A stretch of DNA of 17,502 bases from Candidatus Brocadiia bacterium (GCA_013360825.1 JABWAY010000045.1:1-17502), one strand, 5' to 3'; positions 1 through 8,008 are shown, counted from the first letter of the stretch. Numbers and translations are program-made. The notes: generated by a model from the letters alone, not told the origin.

Positions 1-1701
1 AGCGGGCGCTGGAGCCGCCGCGGCTCCGATCTCACCTGCCAGGGCGGCGAGCGCGCCCGCATGCTCCACGCCGCGCGGCTCGCCGGCGACGTCCGCATCG
101 AGTTCACCCTCTACGCGGACGTCGACCGCACGGTGTGGGAAGCCGGCGTCTGGCTTGCCCTCAAGGGAAAGTTCTCGCTCGAAGGTTACCAGGTCCGCAT
201 CGCGGCCGGCCCGGACGGGCGGATCGAACTCCTCCGCCAGGGGGTCGCCGCGGTCCGCCGCCTGGACCTCCGCCCCGCCTCGCGGACGCGCATCCACATC
301 CTGGTCACGCGCGAGGGAGACCGCATCGTCATCACCGTCAACGGCCAGCGCGCCATCGAGTACCGGGACCTGTTCCCGCTCCGCGGAGACGGCATCGCAT
401 TGTCGTGCGACGACGAAGGGATCTCGTTCCGCGACGCCACACTCCAGGGCCGCGGCGCACCCCTCCAGCTCACCTTCCTCGCCCTTCCCGACAAGCTCTT
501 CCAGCTCGGGCAGATCCGCGAGGCGCGCGACCTCTACCAGGACCTGGCCGACTCGCACCCCGATCGCGAGGAGGGGCTTCTCGCCCGGTACAAGGCGGCC
601 CTCGCTTCGGTGGAGCTGGGGGACCGCATGGAAGCGCTGGGGGCGCTGCGCAAGCTGGAGGGGACGGCGCTCGAGGCGCTGATCCCGCTGGGGCAGGCGC
701 GGCTGGAGCTGAAGGCGGAGAGGCCGTACGAGGCGGCGACGGCGCTGGAGGAGGGGTGCCAGAAGTTCCCGGACGACCCGGTGAGGATCGAGCTCTGGAC
801 GCTGCTGCTCGAGACGATCGACGGGGTGGAACGGGCGGCGCAGGACCGGGCGGCGGCGATGTACCAGGAGCTGCTCCGGGAACGCTGGCTCGAGCCCGCG
901 GAAACGGCGCAGGTCTGCGCGGAGTTCCTGCGGATCTCCGCCGCGCTCGGCGGGCCCGCGCGCGTCCGGGACGAGGCGATGCGGCTGCTCGCGCGCGAGA
1001 AGTTCGGCGTCGAGGTGCGGATGGAATGCCACGCCGCGCTGGCCCGGGCGGGCATGACTTCCGACCTGATCGCGCGGTGCCGCGAGGCGCTGCAGGAGAC
1101 GCTTGCGCTCGGGCTCAATCTCCCGGCCCGCGACCGCTGGCTCACGATGCTCCGGCTGGCGGAGTGCGAGATGGCGATCGGGGACCTGCGCGCCGCGAAA
1201 CAGACCCTCAGCGTCGTTTTCGGCGGCGCGACCCATCCCTCCAACGAGGGAGCGTGGGCCCGGAACTGGCTCGCGCTGACCGCACTGCTCGAAAACAACC
1301 CCGCCCAGATCCTCGAGATCCTCGACGGCGAGGCGCAGGCCTACGCCAGCACCCGGTCCCTGCAGGAACTCTTCCGCACCATCCTGGCCAGCGCCGCGCA
1401 TCTCCTGATGCGGCAGGACGAGAAGGCCGTCGAGCGCCTCGCCCTCGCGACCGCTTCCGTCCCGGAGTGGCAGCCCGTCGCCGCCGTCCTGATCGGGCAG
1501 GAGCCGCTGGCGCCGCTTCTGGAGTTCGCCGGCCGGCAGTCCCCGAATCTCGCGGCGGAGCTCTACCTGCTGTCGGCGGAGTATCTGACGGCGAAGCGGC
1601 TGGTCTCGCAGGCGACGCAGTTGAGGGCGCGGGCGATCCAGGTCAGTGCCGGGCGTGCGCTGGCGCTCTGGCTGGTGTCGCGGCGGTCGCTGGCGCGCTG
1701 A
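1..1701 (+). CDS. 3' part of a beta-sandwich plus helical-repeat (TPR-like) protein
   Basis: The frame is open from the first base of the window, so the N-terminus lies outside; the first ATG at 61 is not preceded by a ribosome binding site and is probably internal. The first ~140 residues are rich in beta strands with the pattern of a concanavalin/LamG or DUF1080-like sandwich (alternating strands around FTLYADVD, YQVRIA and IVITVNGQ). From about residue 160 the protein becomes Ala/Leu/Glu-rich and helical, with TPR-like repeats such as LGQIREARDLYQDLADSHP. In several bacterial groups this combination forms the C-terminal part of large Ser/Thr-kinase or scaffold proteins, but no kinase motif is present in the visible part. 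The gene ends at 1701, tail to tail with the oxidase operon. No function is assigned; a role in protein-protein contacts is an inference from the repeats. Confidence 0.8.
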   Translation, partial: SGRWSRRGSDLTCQGGERARMLHAARLAGDVRIEFTLYADVDRTVWEAGVWLALKGKFSLEGYQVRIAAGPDGRIELLRQGVAAVRRLDLRPASRTRIHILVTREGDRIVITVNGQRAIEYRDLFPLRGDGIALSCDDEGISFRDATLQGRGAPLQLTFLALPDKLFQLGQIREARDLYQDLADSHPDREEGLLARYKAALASVELGDRMEALGALRKLEGTALEALIPLGQARLELKAERPYEAATALEEGCQKFPDDPVRIELWTLLLETIDGVERAAQDRAAAMYQELLRERWLEPAETAQVCAEFLRISAALGGPARVRDEAMRLLAREKFGVEVRMECHAALARAGMTSDLIARCREALQETLALGLNLPARDRWLTMLRLAECEMAIGDLRAAKQTLSVVFGGATHPSNEGAWARNWLALTALLENNPAQILEILDGEAQAYASTRSLQELFRTILASAAHLLMRQDEKAVERLALATASVPEWQPVAAVLIGQEPLAPLLEFAGRQSPNLAAELYLLSAEYLTAKRLVSQATQLRARAIQVSAGRALALWLVSRRSLAR

Positions 1702-1719
1702 GCGGGCGGTGGGCCGGGT

Positions 1720-1980
1720 TCAGGCGTCCCCGGGTGCGGCGGGGGCAGGGCCTTTCCTGCGTCGGAGCCAGAACCAGATCGCGAAGACGACGAACAGGAC
1801 GTAGGGGACGGCCATCAGGAGCGCGGTGGCGGCTTTCATCCCGTACGCGCCCTCGGTCCCGGCCTCGATCTCCCCTGCCCCCGAATCCGGGGACGCGTTG
1901 CCGCCCTTTCATCACGACCCGGCCCACGCCTGCGCGCAGAGGAGCAGCCAGACGGCGCAGCCCCGGATTGCGCGGCTCAC
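1720..1980 (-). pseudogene. Small secreted/membrane protein frame interrupted by two consecutive TGA codons
   Basis: A GTG at 1980 overlaps the stop of the subunit IV gene (GTGA), which is typical of translational coupling. It opens a 22-residue signal-peptide-like stretch ending in ALA-type residues AWAGS, then meets TGA TGA at 1914-1909. The same frame stays open afterwards: a 23-residue hydrophilic linker, then MKAATALLMAVPYVLFVV and a transmembrane helix ending in WLRRRKGP, with a stop at 1722-1720. Signal peptide, linker, one membrane helix and a basic tail in one frame look like one 86-codon gene, similar in layout to CcmD-like or other small oxidase-associated membrane proteins. The tandem stops may be real inactivation, a sequence error, or a split into a leader peptide and a 39-residue protein starting at the ATG at 1839. 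The remainder of the region has no other gene. Confidence 0.55.
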
Positions 1981-2303
1981 ACCGAGGGGATCGCTTTGGC
2001 GGCTTCGAAGTACATGAGGTAGAAGAGGAACAGGACGAAGCCGAGTCCGCCGAGGACGACGGTCCAGACGAGGGCCCTGGCCTCGTGCTTGAGGTGCATG
2101 AACCACCAGCCGATGATGCACGACTTGATCCCGATCCCGGCGAGGAGAACATTCCGGTTGTGGATCTTGATCATCACGACGGTGAGGATGAGGAGGATGA
2201 ACCATGCGATCCAGTATCCCCTGTAGCTGGGCGCATGGCCATGCCCGCCGCCGTGGGAGTGGTCCGGCCCGTGATCGTGCCCGTGAGCGTGCGCGTCGGC
2301 CAT
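1977..2303 (-). CDS. Cytochrome c oxidase subunit IV family protein (His-rich N-terminus)
   Basis: This 108-residue protein matches the prokaryotic subunit IV family (CyoD/CtaF-like), a small three-helix subunit that supports assembly of haem-copper oxidases. Hydrophobic helices lie at about 29-46, 51-69 and 78-99, and the conserved loop WWFMHLKHEARALVW between helices 2 and 3 is typical of the family. The first 23 residues contain eight histidines alternating with Gly, Asp and Ala, which is unusual and suggests metal binding. The ATG is preceded by GAGGG at a short distance and lies 7 nt after the stop of the upstream subunit III gene. Its own stop overlaps the GTG of the following small membrane frame, so the genes are likely translated in series. 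Confidence 0.9.
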   Translation of the reverse strand: MADAHAHGHDHGPDHSHGGGHGHAPSYRGYWIAWFILLILTVVMIKIHNRNVLLAGIGIKSCIIGWWFMHLKHEARALVWTVVLGGLGFVLFLFYLMYFEAAKAIPSV

Positions 2304-2310
2304 ATGCCCT

Positions 2311-2952
2311 CTAGATCAGGTAGTAGGTGCCGAAGACGAAGACCCAGACGAGGTCGACGAAGTGCCAGTACAGCCCTGCGAGTTCGACGCCCTCGGGGCC
2401 GTTCCGGCCGCGGAGGGCATTGAAGCCCGTGTAGAGGAGGATGAACACGCCGGACAGGACATGCGAGCCGTGGAACCCGGTGATCATGAAGAAGTAGGCG
2501 CTGAACGCCGGGACGTCCGGGAACCCCTCGAGTTTCGGCCCGACGGTGAGTCGCGCGCCGTGATGCCCGATCATGTGCCACCACTCGTAGACCTGCATCC
2601 CGAGGAATGCGATTCCGCCGACGGCGGTCAGCATGGTGAACAGGCAGGCGTTTTTCCGGTCCCCGGCGCGGCTCGCGGCGACCGCGGTGGCCATCGTCGC
2701 CGAGGAGGTGATGAGCGTGAACGTCATCACGGTGATGAAGTTCATGCTGAAGACTTTGTCCTGGGGGAGCCAGGCCGGCGCCGCGACGCGGTTGAAACCG
2801 TACGCGACGAGAAGCGACCCGAAGAGGACCGCGTCACCGATCAGGAACCACCACATCATGACCTTCGGCCAGGACGCCTTGAACGGCGTGGGTTCGCATT
2901 CCCATTCGCCGTGCGCCGCGTGCCCGTGTCCCGCCGCTGCTTCGCCGCTCAT
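2311..2952 (-). CDS. coxC: Cytochrome c oxidase subunit III
   Basis: The 213-residue protein is a short, five-helix subunit III of a haem-copper oxidase, an integral membrane subunit without cofactors that stabilises subunit I and its proton uptake path. Family signs are the start of helix 1 (KVMMWWFLIGDAVLFGSLLV), the glutamate in GMQVYEWWHMIG, the GFHGSHVLSGV segment and the C-terminal YWHFVDLVWVFVF. The N-terminal 14 residues carry three histidines (GHGHAAH). A GGGGAGAGGG purine tract directly before ATG 2952 serves as ribosome binding site. It is the second of two adjacent subunit III genes; this one is the closer match to the family, as it keeps the glutamate and the HFVD signature. Confidence 0.93.
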   Translation of the reverse strand: MSGEAAAGHGHAAHGEWECEPTPFKASWPKVMMWWFLIGDAVLFGSLLVAYGFNRVAAPAWLPQDKVFSMNFITVMTFTLITSSATMATAVAASRAGDRKNACLFTMLTAVGGIAFLGMQVYEWWHMIGHHGARLTVGPKLEGFPDVPAFSAYFFMITGFHGSHVLSGVFILLYTGFNALRGRNGPEGVELAGLYWHFVDLVWVFVFGTYYLI

Positions 2953-2961
2953 CCCTCTCCC

Positions 2962-3534
2962 CTAAAACACCGTCAGCACGGCTGCCACCCAGATCCAGGC
3001 GGCGCCGGTGAAATGCCACCAGGCTGCGCAGCCGCCGAGGGAACCTCTCCCCGCGCGGCGCAGCGCCACGACCAGCACGACGATCCCGGCGGCGAGGTGC
3101 GCCGCATGGACCGACGTGAGCATGTAGACGAACCCGCTGTGGGCTCCCGAGGACGCGGTGACGCCCGACGCGCGCAGCTGCCGCCAGGCCTCGACCTGCC
3201 CGAGGGCAAACAGGACGCCGAGACCGATCGTCGTCCCAAGCCAGAGGCGCGCGGACGCCGTCTTCCGCCGCGCGAGTTCCATCGTCACGCTGGACGCCAC
3301 GAGAAAGGCGGTTCCCACCCAGCAGATCGCGGGGAGGCTCACCTTCCCCCACCCGGCCGCCTCACGCCGCACGAGGTAGCTCGCCGTGAAGGTCGTGAAC
3401 AGCATCACCGCGCCCGCGATCATCAGGAAGACCACGGTGCGGTTCGCCTCGGAGCGTCCCCCTCCCGGAAGGTCGTCGCCCTCCCAGGCCCGGGACTCCC
3501 ACGCGTCCGATTTCATCAGCATCGTTTCAGGCAT
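2962..3534 (-). CDS. Second haem-copper oxidase subunit III-like protein
   Basis: Starting at ATG 3534 this is a 190-residue membrane protein with about five helices; a long extension further upstream would lie entirely inside coxA and is rejected. The chosen ATG overlaps the coxA stop by 8 nt; ATG 3522 (MLMKSD) is an equally possible start. Family traits are the first helix (VVFLMIAGAVMLFTTFTASYLV), a central GQVEAW glutamate that corresponds to the subunit III glutamate, SVHAAHLAAGIVVL (compare GSHVLSGV in the neighbour) and the final WWHFTGAAWIWVAAVL, where YWHFVD has become WWHFTG. Two consecutive subunit III genes are known from several bacterial aa3/caa3 clusters. It is more diverged than the next gene, and the two may form a paired subunit III layer. 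Confidence 0.85.
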   Translation of the reverse strand: MPETMLMKSDAWESRAWEGDDLPGGGRSEANRTVVFLMIAGAVMLFTTFTASYLVRREAAGWGKVSLPAICWVGTAFLVASSVTMELARRKTASARLWLGTTIGLGVLFALGQVEAWRQLRASGVTASSGAHSGFVYMLTSVHAAHLAAGIVVLVVALRRAGRGSLGGCAAWWHFTGAAWIWVAAVLTVF

Positions 3535-5239
3535 CCGTCTGCAGTTTCCAGCCTTTGCCGTCGGCCCCCTCGCCGTAGCGGTACGGGTCCCCGCGCACCA
3601 CGGGCGGCTCATTCCAGTTCCCGTGCCCCGCGGGCGACTCGGCCGTCCACTCGAGCGTCGTCGCCTCCCACGGATTCTTCGACGCCTTCGCCCCCGCGAA
3701 CATGCTCCAGAAGAAATTCACGAGGAAGATGAGCTGCGACCCGAACGCGATGAACGCGAAGATCGTGACGAGCGGGTTGAGCGCCGCCGCCGGTTTCACG
3801 TATTCGTTCACGTACTCGTAGTAGCGGCGCGTCATGCCGCCCATGCCCTGGAAGTGCTGCACGGTGAACACGACGAAGGTGCCGACCATCGTGCCGACGA
3901 AATGCAGCTTCCCGAGCGTCTCGTTCATCGTGCGGCCGAACATCTTCGGGAACCAGTAGTAGATGCCCGCGAAGGTCCCCATGAGCGACGTGACGCCGAT
4001 CATGAGGTGGAAGTGGCCGACGACGAAGTAGGTGTCGTGGAAATGCAGGTCCGCGGTCGCGGTCGCCAGGAACAGCCCGCCGATCCCGCCCGTTCCCACC
4101 GCCGAAATCAGGCCCAGCGCGAACAGCATCGGCGTGTTGAACCGGATGCGCGCGCGCCAGAGCGTGCCGAGGAGGCAGACACCGAGGAGCGCGAACGGCG
4201 CCGTGATGATCAGCGTGGAGATCGAGAAATACTTGCCGAGGTACGGGTTCATGCCGGAGATGAACATGTGGTGTCCCCACACGATCATCCCGAGGAAGGC
4301 GATGGCCCAGAGAGCGAAGACGCTGGCCTTGTAGCCCATGACCGGCCGCCGCGCATTGGCGGCGAGCACGTCGAACGCGATCCCGACCGCCGGCAGCACC
4401 AGGATGTACACCTCCGGGTGGCCGAGGAACCAGAACAGGTGCTGGAAGAGAAGCGGCGTCCCACCCGTGTTCGTCTGGAGCTGCCCGGACAGGATCAGCT
4501 TGGAGGGTAGGAAGAACGAGGTTCCGCCGTGCCGGTCGAGGAGCAGCATGATCGCGGCGGCGGTCAGCGCCGGGAACGAGAGCAGGCCGAGGACCGCGCT
4601 GATGAAGTACGTCCAGATCGTGATCGGCATCCGCATCAGCGTCATGCCGCGCGCCCGCAGATTCAGGATCGTGGCGACGTAGTTCAGCCCTCCGAGCGTA
4701 AACGACACGACGAAGATCGCCATCGCCAGCAGCCAGAGCGTCTGCCCGGTTCCGGACCCCGGAGCAGCCTTCGGGAGGGCGCTGAGCGGCGGATAGGAGG
4801 TCCAGCCCCCCGCGGCTCCCCCTCCTTCCACGAAAAAGCTCGCCACCATGATCGCGGCGCCGGGAACGATGGTCCAGAAGGACAGCATGTTGAGCAGCGG
4901 ATACGCCATGTCCCGCGCGCCGATCTGAAGCGGGATGCAGAAGTTGCCGAGCCCGCTGGAGAGCGACAGGGAGACCACGAAGAAGATCATGATCGTGCCG
5001 TGCATGGTGACCGCCATCACGTAGTTCTCCGGCGACATTCCGGCCTTTCCCGGCCAGGCCAGCTGGGTCCGGAACCACACGGAAAGCCCCGCCCCGATCA
5101 GCCCCATGATGCAGGCGAGGATCAGGTACTGGACCCCGATCACCTTGTGATCGAAGCTGAAGATGTACTTGGACCAGAATCCCGACGGGTGGTCATGCCC
5201 GTGGGCCGCGTCCGTTCCGTGCGAATGCGTCAGCGCCAC
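3527..5239 (-). CDS. coxA: Cytochrome c oxidase subunit I (aa3-type, A-family)
   Basis: Catalytic subunit of the terminal oxidase, which reduces O2 to water at a haem a3-CuB centre and pumps protons. The GTG at 5239 is chosen because AAGGAG lies 7 nt before it; the longer open frame overlaps coxB and lacks this. The 570-residue product keeps all metal ligands: His80 (TMHG, low-spin haem), His274 with Tyr278 (GHPEVY, CuB and the cross-linked tyrosine), His323-His324 (GHH, CuB), and His409/His411 (VVGHFH, haem a3 and haem a). Asp110 in IGARDMAYPLLN and Glu276 in HPEVY fit the D-channel of subfamily A1. About twelve helices are visible. The N-terminus has five histidines in residues 5-17. No cytochrome c domain is fused. 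The gene sits between coxB and the first subunit III gene. Confidence 0.96.
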   Translation of the reverse strand: MALTHSHGTDAAHGHDHPSGFWSKYIFSFDHKVIGVQYLILACIMGLIGAGLSVWFRTQLAWPGKAGMSPENYVMAVTMHGTIMIFFVVSLSLSSGLGNFCIPLQIGARDMAYPLLNMLSFWTIVPGAAIMVASFFVEGGGAAGGWTSYPPLSALPKAAPGSGTGQTLWLLAMAIFVVSFTLGGLNYVATILNLRARGMTLMRMPITIWTYFISAVLGLLSFPALTAAAIMLLLDRHGGTSFFLPSKLILSGQLQTNTGGTPLLFQHLFWFLGHPEVYILVLPAVGIAFDVLAANARRPVMGYKASVFALWAIAFLGMIVWGHHMFISGMNPYLGKYFSISTLIITAPFALLGVCLLGTLWRARIRFNTPMLFALGLISAVGTGGIGGLFLATATADLHFHDTYFVVGHFHLMIGVTSLMGTFAGIYYWFPKMFGRTMNETLGKLHFVGTMVGTFVVFTVQHFQGMGGMTRRYYEYVNEYVKPAAALNPLVTIFAFIAFGSQLIFLVNFFWSMFAGAKASKNPWEATTLEWTAESPAGHGNWNEPPVVRGDPYRYGEGADGKGWKLQTDA

Positions 5240-5259
5240 TGCCGATCTCCTTGTGTCCG

Positions 5260-6084
5260 CTATTCGAAAAAGCCGGGCTCTTCCTCCAGCCACTTCATGT
5301 ACTTCTCCAGCGGCAGGACCTGCACCTTCGCCTTCATCTTGTAGTGGTTCACGCCGCAGATCTCGGCGCAGGCGATCTCGTAGTCCCCCGGCGTCGTCGC
5401 CACGAAACGCGTCTTCGTATAGATCCCCGGGACCGCGTCCTGCTTGGTCCGGAACGCGGGGATGTTGAAGCTGTGCAGGACGTCGAACGACTTGATCCGG
5501 ATCTGGCAGGCCTTGCCGGCGGGAAGAATCAGCTTTCCGCGGACGACGAGATCGTCGCGCGACTCCTTGTCCTTCTTCCAGAGCGCGGCGATGTTGTCGA
5601 CCTCATCGTATTTCTCCATTCGGAACGGGCCGAACTTCCCGTCCCGGCCGGGATAGTGCGCGATCCACTCGAACTGCTTGGCGATCACCTCGATCTGGAA
5701 GTCCTCGGGATCCTCCTTGAAGACCTGTCCCCAGATCGGGTTGCCGATGAACAGCACGCCGATTTCAGAGATGAGGAGGATGAAGATGGTCGGGCCGATC
5801 GTGAAGAGCATCTCCGCCTTGTTCCCGATAGGCTTGTACGCCGGGGCATCGTCCGCACCTGAGGTGAAGATGAACTTCGCCAGCAGCAGGTGCCCCGCGA
5901 CGAAGATCAGCCCCGCGGCGCACAAAATGTACGTGATCATTCCGTCGACACCCTTGCCGTGCTCGCTCGCCACCGGCGGCATCCAGTCCTTGAACAGCAC
6001 CGCCGCGACGGTCGCCGCCGTGAACGCCAGGAACCCCACCGGCAACAGGAACCGCCACACCGATCCGCGGTCGCGCCTGCTCAT
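5260..6084 (-). CDS. coxB: Cytochrome c oxidase subunit II with complete CuA site
   Basis: Electron-entry subunit: a periplasmic cupredoxin domain binds the binuclear CuA centre that receives electrons from a small donor. All CuA ligands are visible in the 274-residue product: His204 (DVLHSF), Cys239, Glu241, Cys243, His247 and Met250 in the CAEICGVNHYKM motif. The aromatic QFEWIAHYPGRDG segment near 137 precedes the domain as in the family. There are three N-terminal hydrophobic stretches (about 10-30, 48-70 and 92-115), one more than the usual two. No C-terminal cytochrome c domain is present, so a separate donor is needed. The ATG follows the stop of the cupredoxin lipoprotein by 3 nt, with GAGGGAG overlapping the end of that gene, so the two are cotranscribed. 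Confidence 0.96.
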   Translation of the reverse strand: MSRRDRGSVWRFLLPVGFLAFTAATVAAVLFKDWMPPVASEHGKGVDGMITYILCAAGLIFVAGHLLLAKFIFTSGADDAPAYKPIGNKAEMLFTIGPTIFILLISEIGVLFIGNPIWGQVFKEDPEDFQIEVIAKQFEWIAHYPGRDGKFGPFRMEKYDEVDNIAALWKKDKESRDDLVVRGKLILPAGKACQIRIKSFDVLHSFNIPAFRTKQDAVPGIYTKTRFVATTPGDYEIACAEICGVNHYKMKAKVQVLPLEKYMKWLEEEPGFFE

Positions 6085-6087
6085 GTC

Positions 6088-6897
6088 CTAGTCTCCCTCT
6101 TCTTCGAAGGTGAACCCGGCGCTGGCCTCCTTGCCGGCTTCCACCCTCACCTTGACGGTCCGGGTTCCCATCTTCTCGTGCGTCGCCTCGAGCTCATACT
6201 CCCCCGCAGGCACGCCTGCGATGGAGAAGCTCCCATCCGCCCCCGTGACCGAGAAAAACGGGTGATCGGAGACGTAGATGATCGCCGACATCCACCCGTG
6301 GATGTCGCACTTGAACTTGATGGCCTCTCTCGATTCGAACGTCTTGAAGACCGAGCCTTTCCCGGGCATCGCGATGTTGAATTCGGGGTTCAGCTTTCCG
6401 AGAGAGTGAACATTGTGGGCCGTGTCGTCGCTGTTCCGGATCTCGACTTTCTGCCCGGCCTGGACCGCCAGGATGTGCGGAACATAAACGCACGCCGCCT
6501 GGTCGAACAGGGCGGTCCCACCCGGCGCCGGATACCGTCCCTTCGGCGCTCCCTTGACGGCCACGTAGATGTTGGCCAGCGCCCCGTTGTTCCCGACGAC
6601 GTACGACTCCGAGACGACGCCGCCCGGGTGCATCGTGTGGCAGACCGGATCCGCGTCCGCCGCATTCTTCCCCGGCGTCCGGGGCGTTCCCCTGAACGTC
6701 ACCGTTCCGCGAATCGACCCCGTCGTCGCCGGATCGATCCGGATTTCGGGTCCCGAAGCGGGCGCACCGCCGCCGCCGGCCGCTCCGCCGTCGCCTCCGG
6801 CGCCCGTGTTCCCGCCGGAGCCGGACTTCCCTTCGCCACAGGCGCAGAGAAGCACGGACAGGACGGCCGGCAGGCACCAGGTCTTGAGGTTTCTCAC
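6088..6897 (-). CDS. Cupredoxin-like lipoprotein with carboxypeptidase-regulatory domain (probable electron donor)
   Basis: GTG 6897 is chosen as start: GGAG lies 7 nt before it, and it gives a compact lipoprotein signal with the lipobox LCAC (lipidated Cys20). The longer frame would place an Arg-rich stretch in front. A Gly/Ala/Ser linker (about 21-48) is followed by a copper-protein-like domain: AHNVH gives His161/His164 and KCDIHGWM gives Cys197, His200 and Met203, the pattern of a type 1 copper site. The C-terminal ~60 residues (FFSVTGADGSFSIAGVPAGEYELEATH) are a carboxypeptidase-regulatory-like beta sandwich. Two further cysteines (86, 136) are kept in the paralogue and may form a disulfide. 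As the first gene of the oxidase operon and membrane-anchored outside the cell, it probably delivers electrons to CuA. Similar proteins are often labelled methylamine utilisation or plastocyanin-like. Confidence 0.85.
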   Translation of the reverse strand: MRNLKTWCLPAVLSVLLCACGEGKSGSGGNTGAGGDGGAAGGGGAPASGPEIRIDPATTGSIRGTVTFRGTPRTPGKNAADADPVCHTMHPGGVVSESYVVGNNGALANIYVAVKGAPKGRYPAPGGTALFDQAACVYVPHILAVQAGQKVEIRNSDDTAHNVHSLGKLNPEFNIAMPGKGSVFKTFESREAIKFKCDIHGWMSAIIYVSDHPFFSVTGADGSFSIAGVPAGEYELEATHEKMGTRTVKVRVEAGKEASAGFTFEEEGD

Positions 6898-6983
6898 GAG
6901 GGGTCTCCGCTGGCGGCGCACCCGGATGGAGGACCGGGAGCCTCCGGGTCCGTGCAACGTCCGGCGCGGCCCGAAGAGCGGGT

Positions 6984-7012
6984 ATCTTTACTCTGGCCCC
7001 GGGACTGCGCAA
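6984..7012 (-). promoter_or_regulatory. Weak candidate sigma-70 promoter of the oxidase operon
   Basis: On the minus strand TTGCGC (7012-7007) is followed after 16-17 nt by TAAAGAT (6990-6984), about 87 nt before the GTG of the first operon gene. Both boxes match only half of the consensus. It is offered because this AT-rich patch stands out in the gap between the upstream terminator and the operon. No sigma-54 match was found in this gap. Confidence 0.25.
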
Positions 7013-7103
7013 GGAAATGCGGCCCGCGGGTTCGCGAGAACGCACGCAGTCGAGTGGAATACTCCGCAGCGTCCTGCGCCTCCGGGCCGGCAGGACCACC
7101 CGC

Positions 7104-7140
7104 AAAAAAAAAGCGGCCGGAGGATTCACCCCCGGCCGCC
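7104..7140 (-). terminator. Intrinsic terminator after the second cupredoxin lipoprotein
   Basis: Read on the minus strand, GCGGCCGG (7139-7132) pairs perfectly with CCGGCCGC (7120-7113) across an 11-nt loop and is followed directly by nine T (7112-7104). It lies 22 nt after the stop of the 7162-7944 gene and isolates that gene from the oxidase operon. Confidence 0.93.
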
Positions 7141-7161
7141 TGAATCGATCTTCGAGAACCT

Positions 7162-7944
7162 CTACTCTTCGTCGGAGAACGAGAAGTCCAGCGTCTGGGC
7201 GGCGCCCCCGCTGATCTTCACCTTCCCCTCCTGCTTGCCCAGCTTCTCGTGCCACGCCTCCACCACATACTCCCCGTCCGGAAGACCCTTGATCTCGAAC
7301 TTTCCGTCCGCATCGGAGACCGCGAAGAACGGGTGCTTGAAGACCCCGACCACCGCCGACATCCATCCGTGGATGTCGCACTTGACCTTGAAGATCTCCG
7401 GCGATCCGAAGGTCTTGTTCTCGGACCCGGGAGCGGGCTGGGCGAAGTTCATCTCGGGGTTCAGCTTGGACAGCGTGTGCACATTGTGCGCCGTGCCGTC
7501 GCTGTTCTTGATCTCCAGCGTCTGTCCGACCATCAGGGTCACGACATGAGGCTTGTAGACGCACCCCTCCTGGTTCAGCAGGGCCGGCGTCTTCGGCGCT
7601 TCAAACGTCCCGTTCACGCCGCCCTTGAGCCACACGACGACGTTGGCGAGACCGCCGTCCTTGCCGACGAGCATCGACTCCGAGGGCACACCCTCCGGGT
7701 GGGCCTTGTGGCAGACCCCGTCCGCCTCCGCCGAATTCTTGCGGACGCGCGGGGCATCGCCCTCGAACTTGACCGTTCCGCTGAGCGTCGCGCCGTCCGC
7801 GATCTCGTGGACGCTTCCGGCCGCTCCGCCGGGCTGGCCCGGGGCGGCTTCGGGGGCGCCCATCGAGCGGGCGGACGTCCGGCAGCCGGCCATGAGGAGA
7901 ACGGCAAGGACCAGGGACACTCCGGCGCTGACCATCGTCTTCAT
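7162..7944 (-). CDS. Paralogous cupredoxin-like lipoprotein with carboxypeptidase-regulatory domain
   Basis: A 260-residue lipoprotein (lipobox LMAGC, Cys21) clearly homologous to the first gene of the oxidase operon; long stretches agree, for example NSDxTAHNVH, KCDIHGWMSA and the C-terminal FxIxGxPxGEY segment. Predicted copper ligands are His153/His156 and Cys189, His192, Met195. The extra cysteines at 78 and 128 are conserved as well. AAAGGAG 9 nt before ATG 7944 is a strong ribosome binding site. Unlike its paralogue it is monocistronic: it has its own terminator and a possible promoter upstream. It may be an alternative electron carrier with a different potential or different expression conditions. 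Membrane-anchored location is read from the lipobox; the redox role is inferred from ligands and neighbourhood. Confidence 0.85.
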   Translation of the reverse strand: MKTMVSAGVSLVLAVLLMAGCRTSARSMGAPEAAPGQPGGAAGSVHEIADGATLSGTVKFEGDAPRVRKNSAEADGVCHKAHPEGVPSESMLVGKDGGLANVVVWLKGGVNGTFEAPKTPALLNQEGCVYKPHVVTLMVGQTLEIKNSDGTAHNVHTLSKLNPEMNFAQPAPGSENKTFGSPEIFKVKCDIHGWMSAVVGVFKHPFFAVSDADGKFEIKGLPDGEYVVEAWHEKLGKQEGKVKISGGAAQTLDFSFSDEE

Positions 7945-8008
7945 CGAGTCTTCTCCTTTGGTGACGAAATGGCGGGCGTCTGGAGATCACCCGCCGACAT
8001 GGACATTG

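Noticed and set aside
1909..1914. Selenocysteine or reassigned TGA as an explanation for the tandem stops
   Set aside because: Two consecutive selenocysteines would be extraordinary, no SECIS-like hairpin was recognised directly after them, and other genes here end at TGA.
135..2423. Long plus-strand frame overlapping the first gene and the oxidase genes
   Set aside because: Arg/Pro/Gly-rich translation without domain sense; it is an out-of-frame shadow caused by high GC.
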